Part shown: one piece after another, positions 1-6,648 of the stretch | Layout of the letters: the number at the start of each line of letters is the position of its first letter | How positions within the stretch are numbered: position 1 is the stretch's first letter | Origin: Betaproteobacteria bacterium | GTDB lineage: Bacteria; Pseudomonadota; Gammaproteobacteria; Burkholderiales; SG8-41 | Direction of reading: 5' to 3' | NCBI GenBank assembly: GCA_021414185.1 | Contig: JAIOOZ010000492.1 | Coordinates: 1 to 17,474, forward strand | Length of the DNA: 17,474 nucleotides | Made by a program: the position numbers and the translations under genes | The notes under the pieces: model-generated | Databases searched by the model: none | What the model saw: only the letters and a program-made list of their open reading frames with translations | Told to the model about the DNA's origin: nothing

Positions 1-2505
1 GACATGCTGGTGTTTTACCGCATGGGGGATTTTTACGAGCTTTTTTTCGGTGATGCGGAAAAAGCCGCACGCCTGCTCGACATCACGCTCACCGCACGCG
101 GCGCGTCCAACGGCGAGCCGATCAAGATGGCGGGCGTGCCCTACCACGCCGTCGAGCAATACCTGGCAAAGCTGGTCAAGCTCGGCGAATCGGTCGCCAT
201 CTGCGAACAGATCGGCGATCCGGCCACTTCCAAGGGACCGGTCGAACGTAAAGTCCTGCGCATCGTCACGCCCGGCACGCTGACCGACTCGGCGCTGCTC
301 GACGATAAACGGGACAACCTGCTGCTGGCACTGTGGCAAAAGCAGAACAACGTCGGCATCGCGTGGCTGGCGCTTGCCGCAGGACGCTTTCGCGCGACCG
401 AAATCAAAGCCGTCAACTTGGCCGCCGAACTCGAACGTCTGCGCCCGGCTGAAGTCCTGATCGCCGAGTCCTCGGACTTCGCGCTGCCGCCAGGTGCAAC
501 CTATGCAGTGAGACGCCTGCCCGAATGGCAATTCGAATCCGAAGCGGCGACGCGAGCGTTGCGCCGCCAGTTCAATACCCATGACCTCACGGCATTCGGT
601 CTGGTCGCGCTCCCGGCAGCAACTGCCGCGGCCGGCGCACTGATCGAATACGCTCGCGCCACCCAGGGCAACGCGATTGCGCACGTCACGGCGCTAGCCG
701 TGGAGCATGCGTCCGCTTATCTCTCCATCGATCCGGCAACGCGACGTAATCTCGAAATCTCTGAAACCATACGCGGAGAGCCCGCGCCGACGCTGATGTC
801 GTTGTTCGATACCTGCGCGACCAGCATGGGCAGCCGCCTGCTTCTGCATACTTTGCATCACCCGCTGCGCGATCACGCGCCGATACGCGCGCGCCTCGCC
901 GCGGTCGAACTGCTGGCAGCCGACAGCGCCGCAAAATGCAATGCGCTGCGCGACGAACTCAAAGCCTGCGTCGACGTCGAGCGCATCACCGCACGCATCG
1001 CACTGAAAAGTGCGCGTCCTCGCGACTTGTCAGGGCTACGCGACACGCTTGCCCGCCTGCCGCAACTGAGCACGCAACTCGCGGCCCTCGACAGCCCGCG
1101 CCTTAAGGAACTCGCCACCGGCGTCCAGCCGCTGGAATCCGTGGCGACATTGCTGACGCAGGCGATACTGGCCGAGCCGGCGTCCATCGTGCGTGAAGGC
1201 GGCGTCATCGCCGACGGCTTCGACGCCGAGCTCGACGAACTGCGCGCCATCGACCGCAACTGCGGCCAGTTCCTGCTGGATCTTGAAGCGCGCGAGCGCG
1301 TGCGCAGCGGCATCGCTACCCTTAAGGTCGAGTACAACCGGGTACACGGCTTCTACATCGAAGTCACGCGCGCGCAATCCGAAAAAGTGCCCGACGATTA
1401 CCGCCGCCGCCAGACGCTCAAGAATGCGGAGCGCTACATCACGCCGGAACTCAAGACATTCGAGGACAAAGCGCTGTCCGCACAGGAACGGGCACTCGCG
1501 CGCGAGAAGCTGCTCTACGATCAATTGCTTGACCGGCTGGCACCCGACATACCGTCGTTGCAACGGGTGGCAGGCGCACTGGCGGAAACCGATTTGTTGA
1601 CGACGTTCGCCGAACGCGCGCACACGCTCAACTTCTGCATGCCCGAACTGGTCGCCGAGCCGTTGATCGAAGTCGAAGCCGGTCGCCACCCGGTGGTTGA
1701 GGCGCAGGTCGATACTTTCATCGCCAACGGCACCCAGTTGTCCGCTACGCGCCAGATGCTGCTCGTCACCGGCCCCAACATGGGCGGCAAATCGACTTAC
1801 ATGCGGCAGGTCGCGCTGATCGCGCTGCTAGCGCATTGCGGCTCGATGGTGCCCGCAAAGCGCGCGAAAATCGGCGCGCTCGACCAGATCTTCACGCGCA
1901 TAGGCGCCGCCGACGATCTTGCCGGCGGGCGTTCGACGTTCATGGTGGAGATGACCGAAGCCGCTTACATCCTGCATCACGCCACGCCGGCGAGCCTTGT
2001 GCTGATGGACGAAATCGGCCGCGGCACTTCGACCTTCGACGGACTTGCGCTGGCGTGGGCGATCGCGCGCCATCTGCTCGATGCCAACAAAAGCCTCACG
2101 CTGTTCGCCACGCATTATTTCGAGTTGACGCGGCTGGCGCAGGAATTCAAGCAACTCGCCAATGTGCACCTCGATGCGGTCGAGCACAAAGACCACATCG
2201 TGTTCCTGCACAGCGTCGAGGAAGGCCCCGCCAACCAAAGCTACGGGCTGCAGGTCGCGCAACTCGCGGGCGTGCCGGCAAGCGTTATACGCGCCGCAAA
2301 AAAACATCTGCAGCTGCTGGAACACGAAGGCGTCGCGCGCAGCCAGCAGCCCGATCTGTTCTCGCCGGCAGTGGCACCCGAACCCGCTTCACCGGTAGAT
2401 CACGCGCTCATCGATAAATTAAGCGACCTCGACCCCGACGCGCTGACGCCGAAAGAGGCGCTGGATGCGCTCTACGCCCTGAAGAAGTTGCTCGAAGAGA
2501 AATGA
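1..2505 (+). CDS. mutS: DNA mismatch repair protein MutS (5' truncated by window)
   Basis: MutS binds mispaired and looped-out bases, then uses ATP to recruit MutL. The reading frame is open from base 1. Compared with E. coli MutS, about 25 N-terminal residues lie outside the window. The mismatch-contacting Phe-X-Glu is present in GDFYELFF at nt 25-48. The core, lever and clamp domains follow. The ATPase domain has Walker A GPNMGGKST (nt 1771-1797), Walker B LVLMDEIGRGTSTFDG (DEIG from nt 2008) and FATHYFELT just after it. The C-terminus has the usual short tail ending in LKKLLEEK. No frameshift or missing motif is visible. The gene runs convergent to the slyD-like gene, 35 nt beyond its stop. 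Product identity is secure; the true start is not in view. Confidence 0.97.
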   Translation, partial: DMLVFYRMGDFYELFFGDAEKAARLLDITLTARGASNGEPIKMAGVPYHAVEQYLAKLVKLGESVAICEQIGDPATSKGPVERKVLRIVTPGTLTDSALLDDKRDNLLLALWQKQNNVGIAWLALAAGRFRATEIKAVNLAAELERLRPAEVLIAESSDFALPPGATYAVRRLPEWQFESEAATRALRRQFNTHDLTAFGLVALPAATAAAGALIEYARATQGNAIAHVTALAVEHASAYLSIDPATRRNLEISETIRGEPAPTLMSLFDTCATSMGSRLLLHTLHHPLRDHAPIRARLAAVELLAADSAAKCNALRDELKACVDVERITARIALKSARPRDLSGLRDTLARLPQLSTQLAALDSPRLKELATGVQPLESVATLLTQAILAEPASIVREGGVIADGFDAELDELRAIDRNCGQFLLDLEARERVRSGIATLKVEYNRVHGFYIEVTRAQSEKVPDDYRRRQTLKNAERYITPELKTFEDKALSAQERALAREKLLYDQLLDRLAPDIPSLQRVAGALAETDLLTTFAERAHTLNFCMPELVAEPLIEVEAGRHPVVEAQVDTFIANGTQLSATRQMLLVTGPNMGGKSTYMRQVALIALLAHCGSMVPAKRAKIGALDQIFTRIGAADDLAGGRSTFMVEMTEAAYILHHATPASLVLMDEIGRGTSTFDGLALAWAIARHLLDANKSLTLFATHYFELTRLAQEFKQLANVHLDAVEHKDHIVFLHSVEEGPANQSYGLQVAQLAGVPASVIRAAKKHLQLLEHEGVARSQQPDLFSPAVAPEPASPVDHALIDKLSDLDPDALTPKEALDALYALKKLLEEK

Positions 2506-2526
2506 CCGCGCGCTCTTGCGCGGTCA
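2503..2526. terminator. Hairpin at mutS stop codon, between convergent genes
   Basis: A perfect 9-bp stem, TGACCGCGC and GCGCGGTCA, encloses a 6-nt loop (GCTCTT). The mutS TGA stop is the first three bases of the left arm. The hairpin sits between mutS and the convergent slyD-like gene, where a two-way terminator is expected. There is no T-run on either side, so intrinsic termination is doubtful. It could instead protect mRNA 3' ends. Confidence 0.4.
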
Positions 2527-2540
2527 GGCATCACACCGGA

Positions 2541-3020
2541 TCAATGATGGTGGCCGTGCGCTCCATGCACGTGCCCATGCTCGAGTTCTTCCGCCGTCGC
2601 CGCGCGCACCGCCTTGACGGTGCAATGAAACCGCAACGCCATGCCGGCGAGCGGATGATTGCCGTCGACAACCACCTTGTCGTCGGCGATATCGGTGACC
2701 GTGTAAATCAGCGTCTCGCCTGAATCGCCGGCCTCGCCCTCGAAGCGCATGCCGACTTCGATCTTCGGCGGAAACTTGGCGCGCGGCTCAATCTGCACCA
2801 GCTTTTCGTCGTATTCGCCGAACGCGTCGGTCGGCTGCAGATAGACGTCGCAGGTTTCTCCGGCACCCTTGCCGTTCAGAGCTTCTTCGACCCGTGAAAA
2901 TATGCCGTCGTATCCGCCATGCAGGTAATCGATCGGCTCCTCGGTCTTTTCTATGGTCTCGCCTTCGGAATTCAACAATTCATAATCCAGCGATACCACC
3001 GTGTCTTGCGCTACTTGCAT
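2541..3020 (-). CDS. slyD: FKBP-type peptidyl-prolyl isomerase, SlyD-like
   Basis: A cytoplasmic prolyl cis-trans isomerase and chaperone of 159 residues. The N-terminal half of the FKBP fold carries YLHGGYDGIF, typical of SlyD-type proteins. The chaperone 'insert-in-flap' region follows at about residues 70-125, and the fold closes with NHPLAGMALRF. The last dozen residues are His-rich (HGHVHGAHGHHH), a short form of the SlyD metal-binding tail. E. coli SlyD is longer (196 residues), mainly because of its tail. The start ATG overlaps the 3' end of bcp by 10 nt, with AGGGG upstream inside bcp, so the two are probably cotranscribed and translationally coupled. The family is secure. Assignment to slyD rather than to another SlyD-like paralog such as FkpB is less so. 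Confidence 0.92.
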   Translation of the reverse strand: MQVAQDTVVSLDYELLNSEGETIEKTEEPIDYLHGGYDGIFSRVEEALNGKGAGETCDVYLQPTDAFGEYDEKLVQIEPRAKFPPKIEVGMRFEGEAGDSGETLIYTVTDIADDKVVVDGNHPLAGMALRFHCTVKAVRAATAEELEHGHVHGAHGHHH

Positions 3021-3487
3021 TTGCCCAATCCCCTAACCAGTTTAAGCACTTCCGCCGCATGGCCGCGCGGGCTGACCCCGTACAGCGCATGCCTCAATGT
3101 GCCGTGCTTGTCGATAATGAAAGTCGACCGCTGAATGCAGGTCTTCTTCCGGCCTTCGTGCTCTTTTTCGTGCAGCACGCCGTAATTGTTGCATACCTCG
3201 CCTTCGACGTCGGCAAGCAACTGCACTGCCAGGCCATGCTTGTCGAGAAATGAACCGTGACTCAGGCAATCGTCCATGCTGACGCCTATCACCACCGCGT
3301 TCAACCGCGCGAATTCTTCCTGCATGTCGCTGAACTCGATCGCCTCCATGGTGCAGCCCGGGGTATCGTCCCGCGGATAAAAATACAACACGACGATTTT
3401 TCTGTTCCTGAAACCGGCCAGGCTCACCGCTTCCATCTCGGCGTCGGGCAAATCGAATCCCGGCGCCGCCTGGCCCGCCTGTAACAT
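3011..3487 (-). CDS. bcp: Thioredoxin-dependent peroxiredoxin, PrxQ/Bcp family
   Basis: Reduces hydrogen peroxide and organic peroxides in the cytoplasm using thioredoxin. The protein has 158 residues, near the family norm. The active-site pattern PxxxTxxC is seen as P38-T42-C45 in YPRDDTPGCTME. The resolving cysteine five residues on, as in E. coli Bcp (C50), is replaced by Ile50. Other cysteines lie at C74, C99 and near the C-terminus. I chose the ATG at 3487 because GGAG lies 5 nt upstream and the N-terminus LQAGQAAPGFDLPD matches the family. The open frame runs further, to 3907, but that part overlaps the divergent roxA-like gene and lacks family character. First gene of a bcp-slyD unit. 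Confidence 0.92.
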   Translation of the reverse strand: MLQAGQAAPGFDLPDAEMEAVSLAGFRNRKIVVLYFYPRDDTPGCTMEAIEFSDMQEEFARLNAVVIGVSMDDCLSHGSFLDKHGLAVQLLADVEGEVCNNYGVLHEKEHEGRKKTCIQRSTFIIDKHGTLRHALYGVSPRGHAAEVLKLVRGLGKCK

Positions 3488-3523
3488 CAGCGCTCCACAT
3501 ACAGTCTGAGTTGTCACGGATTT

Positions 3524-3550
3524 ATTGTAGCAAAGTACTGCGACAGTCAA
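3524..3550 (-). promoter_or_regulatory. Putative sigma-70 promoter of bcp-slyD
   Basis: Reading the minus strand, TTGACT (3550-3545) is followed after 15 nt by TACAAT (3529-3524). Both hexamers are 5/6 matches, but the spacer is short. Transcription would start near 3517, giving a leader of about 30 nt that includes the GGAG before the ATG at 3487. This agrees with that start choice. Confidence 0.45.
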
Positions 3551-3617
3551 TACCGCGGCTTGCGGTGAATTAAACCGTGGCACCGGCAACGCTCGCTCGC
3601 GCAAAGCCGAGCGGACG

Positions 3618-3645
3618 CGGACAAGTGTAATCAGCACGTTATAAT
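3618..3645 (+). promoter_or_regulatory. Putative promoter of roxA-like gene, perfect TATAAT
   Basis: A perfect TATAAT lies at 3640-3645. A weak -35 candidate, CGGACA (4/6), lies at 3618-3623 with a 16-nt spacer. The -10 box ends 3 nt before the first ATG of the gene, so RNA would begin at about 3650-3653, at or next to the tandem ATGs (3649, 3652). No Shine-Dalgarno sequence is present. Confidence 0.5.
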
Positions 3646-3648
3646 CGG

Positions 3649-4788
3649 ATGATGACGGACAATCTACTGGAGAGCCGGATCGGGACTGAGAAATTTCTGG
3701 CGGATTTCTGGCAAAAAAAACCTCTGCTCGCGCGCGGCGCGTTGGCACAGGCAGCAAATACGCTCGACCGTGCGAGCATGATCGAACTCGCCTGCCGCGA
3801 CGATGTCGAGTCGCGGCTGGTGACAGGCGCGCGCAGGGTATGGCACGTCGAACGCGGGCCGTTTCGCAAGCGCGACTTCGCGCGCCTGCCGCGGCGCGGC
3901 TGGACACTGCTCGTCAACGGGCTCGAAACCGTTTTGCCGGCCGCGCGCGCGCTGCAACAGCAGTTCAGCTTCATCCCATACGCGCGTCACGATGACGTCA
4001 TGGCGAGCTACGCGGCACCCGGCGGCAGCGTGGGGCCGCATTTCGACAGCTATGACGTGTTCCTCGTGCAGGGCATGGGCGCGCGGCGCTGGCAGATCAG
4101 CAGCCAGCGCGATCTGCGGCTCATCGCAGGCGCGCCACTGAAGATACTGAACCGTTTCCGGCCGCAGCGCGCGTGGACGCTGCACGGCGGCGACCTCCTC
4201 TACCTGCCGCCGCGTTACGCGCACCACGGCGTCGCTGTCGACGAGTGCATCACGTGGTCAGTCGGATTTCGCGCGCCCGACCGCCAGGAAATGGCGGAAC
4301 AATTGCTGGACTTCGTGCGCGATCATTTGCGTGTCGCAGGCGCCTATCGCGACCCCGGCCTAAAACCGCAGCGCCATCCCGCCGCCATCGGCAAGGACAT
4401 GCTACGCAGGATAAAAACGATGGTGGAAGCCGTACGCTGGACCGACGCCGACGTGCAGCGCTGCCTCGGCGAATACCTGACGGAACCACGCCCCGGGACC
4501 GTGTTCACGCGCGCGCGCCGTGTGTCGGCAGCGCGATTCGCGGAGCTTGCCCGCGCGCGCGGCATACGGCTCGCCCTGCCGACGCGCATGCTGACCTGCG
4601 GCGCGCAGATTTTTATCAATAACGAAACCGTCGCTGTCCGCGCCACCGCCGCCAAAGCACTGCACGAACTGGCCGACACGCGCCGCCTGCCGCCCGGCGC
4701 GCGCACCGACGCGGCTACACGCGCGCTGCTTTACCAGTGGTATCAGGCCGGCTATATTCATATCGAATTGAGCCAACCGACCCGTTAA
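3649..4788 (+). CDS. roxA: Ribosomal oxygenase, JmjC/cupin family (50S protein L16 3-hydroxylase-like)
   Basis: Fe(II)/2-oxoglutarate-dependent hydroxylase. The E. coli member (YcfD/RoxA) hydroxylates an arginine of ribosomal protein uL16. Here 379 residues compare with 373 in E. coli. The N-terminus has the family signature FLADFWQKKPLLARGA. The JmjC core carries the iron ligands H131 and D133 in GPHFDSYDVFLVQG, with the distal His at H192 in LPPRYAHHGVA, followed by SVGFRAP. The C-terminal part, from about residue 215, matches the dimerisation and winged-helix region of the family. Tandem ATGs at 3649 and 3652 both lack a ribosome binding site and lie directly after a TATAAT box. The conserved protein gene begins 13 nt after the stop, so the two are probably one operon. 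Family secure; substrate inferred from homology. Confidence 0.88.
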   Translation: MMTDNLLESRIGTEKFLADFWQKKPLLARGALAQAANTLDRASMIELACRDDVESRLVTGARRVWHVERGPFRKRDFARLPRRGWTLLVNGLETVLPAARALQQQFSFIPYARHDDVMASYAAPGGSVGPHFDSYDVFLVQGMGARRWQISSQRDLRLIAGAPLKILNRFRPQRAWTLHGGDLLYLPPRYAHHGVAVDECITWSVGFRAPDRQEMAEQLLDFVRDHLRVAGAYRDPGLKPQRHPAAIGKDMLRRIKTMVEAVRWTDADVQRCLGEYLTEPRPGTVFTRARRVSAARFAELARARGIRLALPTRMLTCGAQIFINNETVAVRATAAKALHELADTRRLPPGARTDAATRALLYQWYQAGYIHIELSQPTR

Positions 4789-4801
4789 GCATTCATCCCC
4801 T

Positions 4802-5302
4802 ATGCTGCCCGTGCCGCCAGAACGCATGCCCGGTGAACGCAAGCTCGAAGGAGTCATTGCGTACGACGAGGCGCTCGATGTGCTGATCGCCAATGCCGCG
4901 CATACCGTGCGCATCTTCGACAAAAATATCGGACGCAATTTCAATACCCCGCAGCGCTACGACCTGCTCGGCAAATTTCTGCTCGCGCGCCGCACCAACC
5001 GCGTCAAAATAGTGCTGCACGAGACCGCGAACATCGTGCGCGACTGTCCGCGGCTGATACTGCTGTTGAAGCGCTTCAGCCACGGCCTCGCCATCCACCA
5101 GACCCTGCCCGCGGCGCGCCGCGTTTACGATCCGTTTGCGGTGGCCGACGATACGCGCTTCGTGCGCCGCTTTCATCACACCGACATGCGCGGCACGGCG
5201 ACCGTCGGCGATGTTGCGGCAACCAGCCTGCTGGTCAAGCGCTTCGACGAGATCTGGGAAGCCTCCACACCTGCCGTCGCGGCCACCACCATCGGGCTGT
5301 AG
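4802..5302 (+). CDS. Conserved hypothetical protein (DUF7931-like)
   Basis: A 166-residue soluble protein with no signal peptide or membrane segment. I do not know its function. It recalls a conserved betaproteobacterial protein class that I tentatively place with DUF7931. Notable segments are VRIFDKNIGRNFNTPQRYD (about residues 41-59), VKIVLHETANIVRDCPRL in the middle, and RFVRRFHHTDMRGTATVGD near the C-terminus. The alternation of beta-strand-like and charged segments is vaguely like a phospholipase D-type half-domain, but I see no HKD motif. It starts 13 nt after roxA, without a clear ribosome binding site, so it is probably translated from the same mRNA. A second Met at 4826 is an alternative start. 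It is likely real because codon use matches its neighbours and it fills the space exactly. Confidence 0.78.
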   Translation: MLPVPPERMPGERKLEGVIAYDEALDVLIANAAHTVRIFDKNIGRNFNTPQRYDLLGKFLLARRTNRVKIVLHETANIVRDCPRLILLLKRFSHGLAIHQTLPAARRVYDPFAVADDTRFVRRFHHTDMRGTATVGDVAATSLLVKRFDEIWEASTPAVAATTIGL

Positions 5303-5313
5303 CGCCGGTGCGC

Positions 5314-5342
5314 TGGAATTCGCGGCGGAAAAAGACTACAAT
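5314..5342 (+). promoter_or_regulatory. Possible promoter of the small lipoprotein gene
   Basis: TACAAT (5337-5342, 5/6) lies 17 nt after TGGAAT (5314-5319, 3/6). Transcription would start near 5349, leaving a leader of about 85 nt before the ATG at 5434. The -35 match is poor, so this is a suggestion only. A second candidate in the leader, TTGACC at 5353-5358, lacks a good -10. Confidence 0.3.
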
Positions 5343-5433
5343 ACTTGCCTTGTTTGACCGTCACTCAGCCCGGGCAGACAAATTCCGTTGCTGTTTTATT
5401 ACCTCGTCATCATTCTCTGTCAAAGGAAAAACC

Positions 5434-5706
5434 ATGAATCGTTCGTTACTGCTTGCCGCTTTAGTGGCAGTCGGCCTGACCGCCTGCGGTGAAAAACCCG
5501 CCCCTGCACCCGCACCTGCTCCCGCACCGGCGCCTGCCGCAACGCCGGCACCTGCCCCCGCGCCTGCGCCCGCACCTGCCGACGCCGCCAAGGACATGGG
5601 CAAAGCTGCCGATGCCGCCAAAGATGCAGCCAGCGACATGAGCAAAGCTGCCGATACGGCAAAAGAAGCCGCCAAAGGCATGGCCAAAGACGCAATGAAG
5701 AAGTAA
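5434..5706 (+). CDS. Small Ala/Pro-rich lipoprotein of unknown function
   Basis: A 90-residue protein with a lipoprotein signal peptide: NRS, hydrophobic segment LLLAALVAVG, lipobox L15-T16-A17-C18. Residue 19 is Gly, not Asp, so outer-membrane sorting is expected. Residues 22-49 are an Ala-Pro tether (seven PA pairs, A-T, then six PA pairs). The rest is an Ala/Lys/Asp helix with a 14-residue tandem repeat (54-67 and 68-81, each beginning DM-x-KAAD) and a partial third copy. The start is fixed by AAGGA at 5423-5427, 6 nt before the ATG. A strong terminator follows at once, so it is probably monocistronic and well expressed. I infer a rigid periplasmic spacer ending in an amphipathic helix. 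No specific function can be read from the sequence. Confidence 0.85.
   Translation: MNRSLLLAALVAVGLTACGEKPAPAPAPAPAPAPAATPAPAPAPAPAPADAAKDMGKAADAAKDAASDMSKAADTAKEAAKGMAKDAMKK
5497..5580 (+). repeat. Ala-Pro dipeptide repeat tract
   Basis: Thirteen Pro-Ala pairs broken once by Ala-Thr encode residues 22-49 of the lipoprotein. The codons vary (CCC, CCT, CCG with GCA, GCT, GCG, GCC), so this is not a simple DNA microsatellite. The protein sequence seems to have been kept while the DNA drifted. Confidence 0.9.
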
Positions 5707-5722
5707 TTGCGGTCGTAACAAT

Positions 5723-5753
5723 AAAAAGCCGGCCCCTGGGCCGGCTTTTTTTT
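5723..5753. terminator. Strong Rho-independent terminator, probably bidirectional
   Basis: The stem GCCGGCC (5728-5734) pairs with GGCCGGC (5739-5745) around a 4-nt loop. Eight T follow at 5746-5753. Five A precede it at 5723-5727, giving a U-run for the opposite strand too. It lies 16 nt after the lipoprotein stop and before the end of the convergent MBL gene. Confidence 0.93.
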
Positions 5754-5780
5754 CGCGCTGATAGTCGCGCTAGTCCCCGG

Positions 5781-6551
5781 TCAGCCAATATCGCGCCAGC
5801 CGAAACCTTCCTGCTGCGTCGCGACTCCTATCCATTCGCGTTCGCAATTGAGCGCCTGCGCCAGCGCCACGCTCGCCAGTTCCGGGGTGTTGTTTTGCTT
5901 GCTGAGATGCGCCGCCACCAGGTGCTTGAGCTTGCGGCAGTCGATGGATGACAGCAACTGCGCGGCGGTGGCATTCGACAGATGGCCGAATTTCCCCGCG
6001 ATACGCTCCTTCAGCCGCTGCGGGTAACCGCTTTCCCACAGCAAATCGAGATCGTGGTTGCACTCGAGCACCAGCGCGTCGAGACCATTCAACACCTCCT
6101 GCATATGCGCCGTGAGCGAACCGGCGTCGGTCAGGAGACCGAGGCGGTGCGCGCCGTCGCCAAATACGAATTGCGCCGGTTCGCGCGCATCGTGCGGCAC
6201 CGTATACGGCTCGATCTCGATGTCACCCACCGCGAACCGCCGGTGACAATCGAAAATGTGCACGGTATCGACTTGCGCGAAACCTTTTGCCGCCGCCTGC
6301 GAAGTACCGTGGGTAATCCACACCGGAATATTGAATTTGCGGGCAAGGCGCGCAGCGCCGCCGATGTGATCGTCGTGCTCGTGCGTGATCAGAATCGCGT
6401 CCAGGGTATCAGCGGCAACGCCGCAGCGGGCCAGCCGCGCCACCGTTTCGCCGAGGGAAAACCCGCAGTCGGCAAGAATTCGCGTTGCGCCGACTTCAAC
6501 CAGCAGGCCATTGCCTTCGCTGCCGCTGCCCAAAGATGCGAAGCGCATCAT
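5781..6551 (-). CDS. MBL-fold metallo-hydrolase, YycJ/WalJ-like
   Basis: A metallo-beta-lactamase fold hydrolase of 256 residues, the usual length for the YycJ/WalJ group, whose Bacillus member is a 5'-3' DNA exonuclease linked to repair. The N-terminus RFASLGSGSEGNG is the group signature. The metal site HxHxDH is H57-E58-H59-D60-D61-H62 in ITHEHDDHIGG. Later metal-binding and conserved segments are LECNHD, GHLSN and AHLSKQNN. There is no beta-CASP domain. Tandem ATGs (6551 and 6548) are both possible starts; neither has a Shine-Dalgarno sequence. The 3' arm of a long inverted repeat ends 9 nt upstream. It is last in a minus-strand run after bamC. Fold is certain; substrate (DNA or other) is inferred from family. 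Confidence 0.9.
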   Translation of the reverse strand: MMRFASLGSGSEGNGLLVEVGATRILADCGFSLGETVARLARCGVAADTLDAILITHEHDDHIGGAARLARKFNIPVWITHGTSQAAAKGFAQVDTVHIFDCHRRFAVGDIEIEPYTVPHDAREPAQFVFGDGAHRLGLLTDAGSLTAHMQEVLNGLDALVLECNHDLDLLWESGYPQRLKERIAGKFGHLSNATAAQLLSSIDCRKLKHLVAAHLSKQNNTPELASVALAQALNCEREWIGVATQQEGFGWRDIG

Positions 6552-6560
6552 TGGTGAGAC

Positions 6561-6648
6561 GTGAGGGGTAAGGAGTGAGTCGGAACGGCAGTCGCGGGAT
6601 CGAGGCTTCGGGCGTTATGCGCCTCTCTCCTCACTCCTCACCCCTCAC
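6561..6648 (-). repeat. Long inverted repeat between bamC and the MBL gene
   Basis: The left arm GTGAGGGGTAAGGAGTGAG (6561-6579) and the reverse complement of the right arm (6630-6648) match at 18 of 19 positions, around a 50-nt loop. The right arm covers the bamC stop codon. The left arm ends 9 nt before the MBL start. In RNA from the minus strand the single mismatch (6570/6639) is a G·U pair, so the stem is fully paired in the sense transcript. The loop holds a further 5-bp stem (6602-6606 with 6621-6625). There is no T-run and no target-site duplication. The motif resembles GTGAGGGGTGAGG-type intergenic repeats that I recall from betaproteobacterial genomes. Only one copy pair is in this window. 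Confidence 0.85.

Noticed and set aside
3488..3907. N-terminal extension of the bcp frame to 298 residues
   Set aside because: It overlaps the divergent roxA-like gene, is Arg-rich shadow sequence with no family match, and a good ribosome binding site supports the ATG at 3487.
5497..5580. DNA microsatellite in the lipoprotein gene
   Set aside because: Proline and alanine codons vary along the tract, so the repeat is at protein level, not a slippage-prone simple DNA repeat.
6561..6648. Rho-independent terminator after bamC
   Set aside because: The loop is 50 nt and no T-run follows the stem on the minus strand.
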